Program-made: the position numbers and the translations under genes
In this document: one piece after another, positions 1 through 7,600 of the stretch
Layout of the letters: every line of letters begins with the position of its first letter
Position numbering within the stretch: the first letter of the stretch is position 1
Assembly: GCA_903871435.1 (NCBI GenBank)
Contig: CAIQGU010000215.1
Location: forward strand, 1-10,630
Source of the DNA: an uncultured Burkholderiales bacterium
GTDB taxonomy: Bacteria; Pseudomonadota; Gammaproteobacteria; Burkholderiales; Burkholderiaceae_F
Direction: 5' to 3'
Length of the DNA stretch: 10,630 nt
Notes under the pieces: generated by a model
What the model was told of the DNA's origin: nothing
The model's database searches: none
The model's input: the letters and a program-made list of their open reading frames with translations, nothing else

Positions 1-2829
1 CGCCAGCAGTTCGAGCGTCGTGAGGCCGTCCTCGGCAATCATCGTCTCGCAGCCGAGCGCATCCAGCATCGCGGTGACAACCTCCCGATTGACGAGGTTG
101 TCTTCGGCAACCAGGATGCGCCGCCCGGCAAGGCCGGTCAGCCGGCTTGGCGGGCGCTGCGGCGCGCTCCCGGAGGGTTCGGAACCGAGCACTGTCGCCA
201 GGACCGCGCCGAGTTGCTGCTGGCGCACCGGCTTGGCGAGATAAGCGTCGACGCCGATCGCCTGCGCCTGGCGCGGTTCATCACGACCCGCGGTCGACGT
301 AAGCATGACCAGTCGCAACCCGGCGAGGGTAGCGTCGGCGCGAATCTGCTCGCACAGCGCCATGCCGTCGAGGATGGGCATTTTCATGTCGACCACGGCA
401 ATGTCGAATGCGCGGGCCGAGCGCGCGGCAATGCGCAGCATCTGCAAGGCTTGGCGGCCGTTCTCCGCCAGCGCACAGTCCATCTCCAAAGTGCGCAGCT
501 GCTCTTCCAGTATCCGCCGGTTGGTCGGGTTGTCCTCGGCGATGAGCACGCGCCTGCCAGCGAGGGATACCGCCGGAAGGGGGCGCAAGGTCACCGCTCC
601 GGAGTCGCCGTGGCGCAGCGGCAGTTCCACGTGGAAGACCGAACCCTCGCCGATCTGGCTGGTCGCCGATATGCGCCCGCCCATCAACTCGGTGAGCTGG
701 CGGCAGATGGCCAGGCCCAGGCCCGTCCCGCCGTAGCGCCGCGATGAAGACTGGTCCACCTGCATGAATACCGAGAAAAGGCGTTCCACCGCGTCCGGCC
801 GCATGCCGATGCCGGTGTCGCGGACCGTGAAGCGAACCCGTGTTGCGGTCGCCGCCGCCTCCGCTGCGGCAGCCGGATCCGGGCCGGCCAGCGGTTCGAC
901 CGTCAGGACGACCTCGCCCCGCTCCGTGAACTTGATCGCGTTGCCGATGATGTTGATGAGGATCTGGCGCAAGCGCGCCGGGTCGCCGCGCACCGTTGCC
1001 GGCAAACCCGGGGCGAATGTGTAGGCCAGCTCGATGCGCTTCTCGTGCGCGCGCGGGGCAAGCAGCTCGATCAGTTCCTCGACCATCGACAGCAGGTCGA
1101 AGTCAACGCAATCGAGATCGAGCTTGCCGGCTTCGATGCGGGAAAAATCCAGGATGTCGTTGATGATGTCGAGCAGCGACTCGCCCGAGCGGTACAGCGA
1201 TTCGACGAAACGCCGCTGGCGGTCATCAAGGCCGGTTCCCAGCAGCAATTCGGCCATGCCCAGCACGCCGTTCATCGGTGTGCGGATCTCATGGCTCATG
1301 TTGGCCAGGAACTGCGACCTGGACTGGCTGGCCAGCCTCGCGTCCTCCAGGGCGCCGCGCAGGGCCATTTCAACGTTGCGCTCGCGCGTGACATCCCGCG
1401 CCAGCACAAAGGTGCCGGCGGTGCCGTCGCCACGATCGGGCAATGGCTGGAACGCGAGCTCGATCCATTGCGCGGCGCTTTCGGACACATGGGTGGGCAA
1501 GACGATCTCGCGCGAGCGCAATGCGGCATTCATGTGCCGCTGGCATTCGGCAGCGGACGCGGGATTCGCGCCAAACAGCAGCGAGGGTACGTCGCCACCG
1601 ATAATTTCACCGGCGGATTTGCCGGTTAGCCGGGTCATGCCGGCATTGACCCAGTCGATGCGACCGCTTTTTCCGGTGACGGCGATGGCTGCGCCCACGA
1701 CCTCGGCCACCGAAGCCAGCCGGCGCGCCTGCGCACCCTGGGCGTTCAGCGCGACATCGGCCTGGTAGCGGCTGGCGGTGCGCCACAGTTCAACGCCGAT
1801 GGCCTCGATGAGTTCCAGCATCTCCTCGTGCGCCTCTATGCGGCGATCCGAGTAGAACTCGATGAAAGCCATCGTCTGGCCCGTCAGCGCGATCGGGATC
1901 ACGAAACCCGTGCGCAGACCGCAGGCCAGGGCTGCATCGCGCCGGGTCCAGTCGGTCAGCCGGGCAAGGTCGGAAACCCAGTGGGAAAGATTGCTCTGCC
2001 GCGCGCGTCCGATCAAGCCGGTGTCATCCTGCGGGAAGTCACCGTCCCAGCTGTTTTCCATGAACGCGCTGAAACGCGCCGGATCGGGGCAGTACCAGTG
2101 GGAACGGGATCGGACACCCCCCTGGGGCTGACCGCCCGCGCCGTTCGTTCCGCTTGCCAGCAACAGGCGGCCCAGCGGCCAGTCGAGATAGGCGCCGATT
2201 TCACGCAAGGAATTCTCCAGCGCGCGTTCCATCGAATCGCCGCCATTGGCCATGGAAGCGAGGTTGCGCAGCATCTGCATCAACGCATACTGGCGCTGCA
2301 AATGCAGACTGGTATGGGCTTCCTCCCTGGCGGCGTCGCGGGCCTGTTCCACGCTCGCGACTAGCGCGGCGCAAACCGTGTCGACCGCGACGGCCAGCGA
2401 GCCGATTACCGTGCCCTGGTCCGGGCTGGGCTCGGCGCCATGGTGCTGCGTGAGTTTTTGGCAGCGGTCGATGATCGATTCGAGCGGCGCCAGGATGACC
2501 CGGGACTGGCGCCATGCCACCGTAGCGGTGAGTGCCAGCACAAGGCCGACTGTGAAGACCGACGGCAGGGGTCCGGTGCCGATGCTTGCAAACCATCCAA
2601 GGACGCAGGCCACCAGCAAAGCGGGCAAGGTCGCGATGAGCAACAGACGCGTGGTCAGGCTCGGCACCATGTCAACAGCGGTCCCGGTCGCCGGCGCCTT
2701 GGCCGGAGTACTGCCCGAGGCTGCACCCGCCGTCGGGGCGACGGGATGCGCCGAGCCGGCCGGCGCAATTGCGGCCCCCGAACCCATGCCGGCACCCTGC
2801 TGTCCGACCTCCTGGTACTGCTTTGACAT
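1..2829 (-). CDS. Hybrid sensor histidine kinase (2xTM-GAF-PAS-HisKA-HATPase-REC-REC), 3' end outside window
   Basis: The frame is open for 943 codons from ATG 2829 to the window edge, so the C-terminus is missing. An in-frame TAG at 2857-2859 and no other start between make this ATG the first available; its ribosome site is weak. Order seen: Ala/Pro-rich N-terminus (1-53), two hydrophobic helices (about 61-82 and 88-106), a GAF-like region (about 190-350), a PAS domain (about 370-490), HisKA with the ANMSHEIRTPMNG box (phosphoacceptor His513), HATPase with N box (Asn626, Asn630), G1 DTGIGM (Asp671) and G2 GGTGLGL (about 700). REC1 has Glu765/Asp766, phosphorylatable Asp814 in VVDMKMP, and Lys866. 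REC2 begins with AEDN (Glu909/Asp910) and is cut. All catalytic residues visible are intact, so an active inner-membrane phosphorelay kinase of the BarA/ArcB style is likely. An Hpt domain may follow outside the window. The ligand is unknown. Confidence 0.93.
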   Translation of the reverse strand, partial: MSKQYQEVGQQGAGMGSGAAIAPAGSAHPVAPTAGAASGSTPAKAPATGTAVDMVPSLTTRLLLIATLPALLVACVLGWFASIGTGPLPSVFTVGLVLALTATVAWRQSRVILAPLESIIDRCQKLTQHHGAEPSPDQGTVIGSLAVAVDTVCAALVASVEQARDAAREEAHTSLHLQRQYALMQMLRNLASMANGGDSMERALENSLREIGAYLDWPLGRLLLASGTNGAGGQPQGGVRSRSHWYCPDPARFSAFMENSWDGDFPQDDTGLIGRARQSNLSHWVSDLARLTDWTRRDAALACGLRTGFVIPIALTGQTMAFIEFYSDRRIEAHEEMLELIEAIGVELWRTASRYQADVALNAQGAQARRLASVAEVVGAAIAVTGKSGRIDWVNAGMTRLTGKSAGEIIGGDVPSLLFGANPASAAECQRHMNAALRSREIVLPTHVSESAAQWIELAFQPLPDRGDGTAGTFVLARDVTRERNVEMALRGALEDARLASQSRSQFLANMSHEIRTPMNGVLGMAELLLGTGLDDRQRRFVESLYRSGESLLDIINDILDFSRIEAGKLDLDCVDFDLLSMVEELIELLAPRAHEKRIELAYTFAPGLPATVRGDPARLRQILINIIGNAIKFTERGEVVLTVEPLAGPDPAAAAEAAATATRVRFTVRDTGIGMRPDAVERLFSVFMQVDQSSSRRYGGTGLGLAICRQLTELMGGRISATSQIGEGSVFHVELPLRHGDSGAVTLRPLPAVSLAGRRVLIAEDNPTNRRILEEQLRTLEMDCALAENGRQALQMLRIAARSARAFDIAVVDMKMPILDGMALCEQIRADATLAGLRLVMLTSTAGRDEPRQAQAIGVDAYLAKPVRQQQLGAVLATVLGSEPSGSAPQRPPSRLTGLAGRRILVAEDNLVNREVVTAMLDALGCETMIAEDGLTTLELLA

Positions 2830-2859
2830 TATTTTGCTGCCCGTGCCTGTTCCCGGCTA

Positions 2860-2873
2860 CATGTCGCCACATG
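2860..2873. repeat. Short inverted repeat in the hybrid-kinase leader
   Basis: CATGT-CGCC-ACATG is a perfect 5-base inverted repeat with a 4-base spacer. It sits at the expected transcription start downstream of the sigma-28-like -10 element. It could act as a small operator or a weak RNA hairpin, or be chance. Confidence 0.25.
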
Positions 2874-2875
2874 CA

Positions 2876-2902
2876 TTTTCGGCATTACAGGCGGCAACTA
2901 AA
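2876..2902 (-). promoter_or_regulatory. Candidate FliA (sigma-28) promoter for the hybrid kinase
   Basis: On the - strand TTTAGTTG (2902-2895), 11 bases, then GCCGAAAA (2883-2876) resembles the flagellar sigma-28 consensus TAAAGTTT-N11-GCCGATAA. The -10 half matches 7 of 8 bases, the -35 half 5 of 8, with exact spacing. Transcription would begin near 2870, leaving a leader of about 40 bases before ATG 2829. The neighbouring flgKL genes make flagellar control plausible. This is a visual match only. Confidence 0.4.
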
Positions 2903-2903
2903 T

Positions 2904-2915
2904 CGGGAATTCCCG
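2904..2915. promoter_or_regulatory. 12-base perfect palindrome in the divergent intergenic region
   Basis: CGGGAATTCCCG is a perfect dyad lying one base upstream of the -35-like element of the candidate hybrid-kinase promoter and about 175 bases before the divergent + strand kinase. The position suits a dimeric regulator. The rest of 2830-3088 is GC-rich and holds no other gene or clear sigma-70 promoter that I can see. Confidence 0.3.
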
Positions 2916-3088
2916 TGGAAAAGCGGACAATGCGGCCCGTCGCCGCGACTGGCCGACCTTGGTGCCCCGGCCCCTGGCCGTGCCGCCCCTTGGCGTGGCG
3001 GGCTTCGCAGTACCGCAACCCGCTGGCACAATGGCGCCTTCGCGGGTGCCGGAAGGCTCGGCGCAGGGGTGGGTGACTCGGCTTGGCC

Positions 3089-4003
3089 ATGGCAGAGGTC
3101 TTTCTGGCAATTTGTTGCGGAGCGCTTGCTGCCCTGGCGGCGGTGCTCCTCGTGCTGCGCCGGCGCAATCTGGATCAGATCGAGGCGTTGCGCCGGAATC
3201 TGGCTGCCGCGGCCGATGCCGCCGGCGAGCCGGCGGCCCTGCGCGAGCGGCTTGCCCAACTCGAGCGCGAACGAACCGAGCAGGCGCGCCAGTTCGAGCT
3301 CGCGGCACGCGAAATGGAAAGCTTTTCCTACTCCGTGTCGCACGACCTGCGCGCGCCGCTGCGTGTCGTCGATGGCTTTGCCGCGATCATTCTTGAAGAC
3401 TATGGCGCCCGCCTGGACACCATAGGGCGGGAGCACGTCCAGCGCATAGCCGCTGCAGCGGCGCGCATGAACGCGATGATCGATGCGTTGCTGGCCCTGT
3501 CACGCCGCACCGCGCGGGACCTGGAACGCGATTCGTTCGATCTTTCGCGCGCGGCTGAAGAACTCGCCGACGAACTACGCGCCAGCGATGTGCGGCGCAA
3601 GGTGGAATTCCGGATCGAGCCGGGACTGCGCGCCGACGGCGACCCCACGCTGCTGCGGCTGGTGCTGCAGAATCTGCTGGGCAACGGCTACAAGTTCACG
3701 GGCCAGGCAGCTCAAGCCGTCGTCGAATTCGGTTGCCACGTCGTTGACGGCAACGATGTCTTTTTCGTGCGCGACAACGGCGCGGGCTTCGACATGCGGT
3801 TTGCGGGCCAGCTTTTCGGGCTGTTCCAGCGCTTTCATTCCCAGAACGACTTTCCCGGCACCGGAGTCGGTCTGGCCACCGTGCAGCGCATCGTGCGCAA
3901 GCATGGCGGTCGGATCTGGGCCGAGTCCGAGCCCGGGCGGGGGGCGTGCTTTTACTTCACCTTGCCCAGGGTGGCGGTCCCCAACGCGGTGGCACGCGTT
4001 TGA
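3089..4003 (+). CDS. Small membrane-anchored sensor histidine kinase, Cph1-like transmitter
   Basis: ATG 3089 gives 304 residues. An in-frame TGA at 3074 limits the start to this ATG or TTG 3083; TTG has a somewhat better purine-rich stretch upstream (3065-3073), so the start is uncertain by two codons. One N-terminal hydrophobic helix (about 3-23) is followed by a charged, probably coiled-coil stretch (about 27-75) and then HisKA with SYSVSHDLRAPLRVVDGFA (phosphoacceptor His85). The HATPase has the N box NLLGNGYKFT (Asn195, Asn199), G1 VRDNGAGF (Asp229) and G2 GTGVGLA (about 257-262). The motifs match the phytochrome Cph1-like transmitter group. There is no separate sensor domain, so input must come through the membrane helix or a partner. 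No regulator lies downstream on this strand; the gene meets the ANTAR regulator tail to tail after 31 bases. Its partner is unknown. Confidence 0.92.
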   Translation: MAEVFLAICCGALAALAAVLLVLRRRNLDQIEALRRNLAAAADAAGEPAALRERLAQLERERTEQARQFELAAREMESFSYSVSHDLRAPLRVVDGFAAIILEDYGARLDTIGREHVQRIAAAAARMNAMIDALLALSRRTARDLERDSFDLSRAAEELADELRASDVRRKVEFRIEPGLRADGDPTLLRLVLQNLLGNGYKFTGQAAQAVVEFGCHVVDGNDVFFVRDNGAGFDMRFAGQLFGLFQRFHSQNDFPGTGVGLATVQRIVRKHGGRIWAESEPGRGACFYFTLPRVAVPNAVARV

Positions 4004-4030
4004 AATTGCCGCCTTCGAGGAACCTACCAG

Positions 4031-4045
4031 CCCGCTAATTGCGGG
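4031..4045. other. Small stem-loop between convergent genes
   Basis: CCCGC-TAATT-GCGGG forms a perfect 5-base-pair stem with a 5-base loop that holds the TAG stop of the ANTAR regulator gene. It lies in the convergent junction and could end transcripts from either side, but neither strand has a following T run, so a standard intrinsic terminator is not supported. Confidence 0.25.
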
Positions 4046-4622
4046 GAATGGAATTCAACCGGTTGGCGGCCTCGACCATGCTCGTGGCCAGCGACTCCAC
4101 GCTGGCGCCTTCCAGGCGGGCCTGATTGCGCAGCGCATCGAGCGCCCGGTCATAGTCAAGGCGCAACCGCTCCATGAGTATGCCTACGGCCACCTGTTCA
4201 TCGCGCTGGCCGCGCGCCGCGGCGGCTGCCGCCGGTGGCGGCGCACGATTGGCTGTCTGCGCCAGAGCCGCGTGCACCGCGGGGACGATCTGCTTGACGT
4301 CCAGCGGTTTCACCAGATACCCCAAGGCGCCCAGCCGATTGGCCTCGGAGATCGTTTCCGAATCGTTGAATGCCGATAGAAACATGAATCCCGTGTGGGT
4401 GTTGGCCGCCAGGTAACGGGCAACATCCATGCCCGACTTGCCCTGCATGCGCATGTCCAGAATAGCCAGCTGGGGCTTGTGCCGACGGGCCAGCAAAATG
4501 GCTTCGTCACCGTTGTCGGCCTCGATCACCTCGATGCCGGCATTGCGCAGGCCCGCACACAGGGTTGCCAAGACCAGACGGTCATCATCCACCACCAGCA
4601 CAAGCGGCGCGGGATCGGTCAT
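4035..4622 (-). CDS. Response regulator with ANTAR RNA-binding output (REC-ANTAR)
   Basis: 195 residues. The receiver (about 7-122) shows VVDDD (Asp12/Asp13), phosphorylatable Asp56 in LAILDMRM, Ser83 in FLSAF and Lys105 in YLVKP, so the active site is complete. A Pro/Ala linker (127-140) leads to an ANTAR domain (about 138-190) with QVAVGILMERLRLDYDRALDAL followed by a second Ala-rich helix. ANTAR proteins such as AmiR, NasR and EutV bind paired hairpins in leader RNA and prevent termination, so this is a predicted cytoplasmic antiterminator activated by phosphorylation. ATG 4622 overlaps the upstream kinase stop as ATGA and has a good GAGGA site (4629-4633) six bases ahead, inside the kinase gene. 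This coupling points to the PAS kinase as cognate partner. RNA targets are not identified. Confidence 0.95.
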   Translation of the reverse strand: MTDPAPLVLVVDDDRLVLATLCAGLRNAGIEVIEADNGDEAILLARRHKPQLAILDMRMQGKSGMDVARYLAANTHTGFMFLSAFNDSETISEANRLGALGYLVKPLDVKQIVPAVHAALAQTANRAPPPAAAAAARGQRDEQVAVGILMERLRLDYDRALDALRNQARLEGASVESLATSMVEAANRLNSIPRN

Positions 4623-4633
4623 TCCAGTTCCTC
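4619..4633 (-). promoter_or_regulatory. ATGA overlap and internal ribosome site coupling kinase and ANTAR regulator
   Basis: On the - strand GAGGA (4633-4629) precedes ATG 4622-4620, and the kinase TGA (4621-4619) shares two bases with that ATG. This is the usual layout for translational coupling and equal expression of two partners. Confidence 0.8.
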
Positions 4634-7600
4634 GCGTATGGCCGGGCCGCGAAGCTCGAGCGTGGTGCGCACCAGCGATCCGAGCTGCTCGATCCGCAGG
4701 CGGGCGCCGCGGCGGGGCAGCAAGGCCTTGATGAGCGAAAGGCCCGTGACGCCCGAGACCACCCGGTCCAGGTCGAAATCAACGGGCAGGCGGCCGGCGT
4801 TGTCGATCTGCAGCGCGATGCCGTCGGGGCGTGTCTGGATACGAACCTCGATGGCAAGCTCACGGCTCGACCGGTACTTGATGGCGTTGGTGCCCAGCTC
4901 GTTGATGACCAGCGCCAGGGGCACCGCTTCATTTTCCGGCAGACCCCAGCGCCACAGCGCAGGAGCGTCAGACTCGAAGCGAACCTCGGCACCGAACATG
5001 GCGCCCAGGTTGGAAAAAATACCCTGGGCAACGCCCAATACCGGCAGGGTGCCGGCGCTGCCGATCTGCAGGCCGTGCACCTGGGCGATGGCCTGGATCT
5101 GGCCGGCAACCTCGTTGAGCGTTGCGGCAACCTCCGGCTTGGCACTTGCCATCTGCTGGAGCAGCCCGGCTACCCCCTGCAGGTTGTTCTTGATCCGGTG
5201 GTGCACCTCGCGCACCAGGATATCGCGCTGCATCACGGCTTCCTCGAGGCGTTGCTGCTCGGCAGCCTTGCGCTCGGTCACGTCGTCGGCGATGCCGAAG
5301 ACCCGCACCGTGCCGTCATGAATGCGCGCCGGATTGAGGCGGACATTGAGCAGGCGCACGCCGCGCGCAGGATGGTTGACGCGCAGCTGCAGTTCGGTGC
5401 GCCGCTGGCGCCGCAGCGTGGCGATCAGCCGGGGGAGCTGGCGGTCGAAGCTTGCCAGGTCCTCCTCGACCACGTGCGGACGGCCGGCGTTGATGCTTTG
5501 CAGCAGTTCGGAGGGTGGCGCGCCGATGAGCTGGGCGTAGCGGTCGTTGACGTAATAAACCTGGGTGAGGTCCGCGTTGGTGATGAACACCAGCTGGTCG
5601 ATGTTCTCCGCGAGCTGGCGAAACCGGCTCTCGGTTTCGCGCAGCGCCGTCTCGGCGAGAACCTCGCCGGTCAAATCGTCGATGATCGACATGACGTATT
5701 GTGCCGCTCCATGGCCACGGCCCTCCTGTTTGTCGTCGAAGATGGGGACAACGCGCTGATTGACGGTGAGGATACCGCCATCGGCCCGCAGCATCACGTC
5801 GCGCGGCCTATCGATCTGGTGCGCGTCGGCCAGCGCCTTGCGGTCCATTTCGGCATAGAGATCGGCAAACTGACGGCCGTAGATTTCATGCCAGGTTCGA
5901 CCGACGACCTGCTCGCGCGATAGCCCCGTCAGGACTTCGCCGGCGCGGTTCATGCTGACGAAGCGCCCGGTGGCAGCCTCCCGCACCGATACCAGCACCG
6001 GCAGGCTCTCGATGATGAGATCGAGGTGGTTGCGCACCTGGCGCAGCTCGTCTTCCGAGCGGCGCCGCTGGTCCACGTCGGTAAGGGCGACGATCATGCC
6101 GCGCTCGAGCGCGCCGGGCTCGATGGGCCGTACATTGCCGGCGCACCAGAACACCGCGCCGTCGGCGCGGCGCATGGGCAATTCGAAGCTGGTGGAGGCG
6201 CGCATCTCCCCGGGCAGCGGGTCGGCCAGGCAGCGTTCCTGTACTTGTTGCCAGGCACCAGGCTCGGCAAAGAGCGAACCGAAATCGACTTCGCTCAGGT
6301 CGGCTGCACCGAAGCCGAAAAGCCGTTCACCAGCCGCATTCGTCTTGATCACCAGATCATTGGCGACATACAGGATGGAGACGAGTGCGTTGTCAAAAAT
6401 CAGCTGGAGTTCGTTGACCGTGGCGCGCAGCTCACGGTCGGAGCGCTTGCGCTGGTCGATATTGACGAACGCGAAAATGTAGCCGAGCTCGGGACGATCC
6501 GGGTTGACCGCACGTCCCTGCACGGTCACCCAGATGGGATCGCCGCGGCGCCGGTACATGTAGAGCTCGAACTCGCAGGTGCCACGGGTGCGTATGTCGC
6601 CAAAGCGCTCGCTCAGTCCCGACAGCAGCAGGCGGTCCGAGGGGTGGGCAAACAGCTGGATCTGCTCGACCAGCGTGCCCGGCTCGCAACCCAGCAGTTC
6701 CTCCATGGCGGCATTGACCCGCACGACACGGCCGTCGCGCACGAAGAGCAGGCCGACGACGGCGGTATCGAAGATGAGGCGGCTTTCCACGAGCAACTGC
6801 TTGAGACGCTCTTCATAGCGCTTGCGCTCGGTGAAGTTCTCGAGCACCAGCAGGTATTCGCGGCCACCGTCGGCGGCGCCCAGCGCGCGCCACGACAGAT
6901 TGACCCAGACGATGCTGCCGTCCGGATTCAGCAGGCGGCGGTCGTCTTCGACGACGGAGCTGCCGACCGCGACCAGGCGCTCACGATCGCGCAGGCTGGC
7001 GTCGACGTCGTCAGGATGGAGCAGTTGCGCCGGATCACTGCCCTGCAGCTGGGGCTCACGATGCCCGACCAGGATGCAGGCGGCGCGGTTGATGCGGCGG
7101 ATGCGAAATCCCGCATCGAGCAGCAGGATGCCGACGGGACTCTCGTTGAAGATGGTCGACAGGCGCTCGCCGTTCTCAGCCAGCGCCAGCTCGATGCGCT
7201 TGCGGTCGGAAATATCGCGCACCAGCAGGAAGATGAACTCGCGTTCGCCGTGCTCGACCCGCTGCAGCACGACGTCGACCGCGAACTCGGATCCCATGCG
7301 GGTCCGGTAGCGTGTCTCGCCCTGGAAGGCGCCATGGCCCAGCAGGGCATCGAGGATCTCGGCAAAGCGCTCTTCGCCGAGATTGACATCGATGGCAGAC
7401 AGACGCAGTCCGGTGATCTGTTCCCGGCTGTAGCCCAGCCATGCCAGGGCGGTTTCGTTGGCATCGACTATGCCCCCATCGCGGCGGATCTCCAGCACCA
7501 TCTCGCCGGCGCGCTCCAGCGCATGGCGCAGCGCCGCCAGCGAGGTTTCGGCGAAGCGCTCGCGGTCGAGCCGCTCGACCGTAACGAAAACACCATTGAA

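Noticed and set aside
3024..3029. TGGCAC resembling a sigma-54 -24 element before the + strand kinase
   Set aside because: The required TTGC at the -12 spacing is missing (CGCC is present).
4037..4046. AATTGCGGGG occurs at the end of the ANTAR gene and again at 8463-8472 before the PAS kinase
   Set aside because: Ten-base repeats are expected by chance many times in 10 kb, and no longer match surrounds them.
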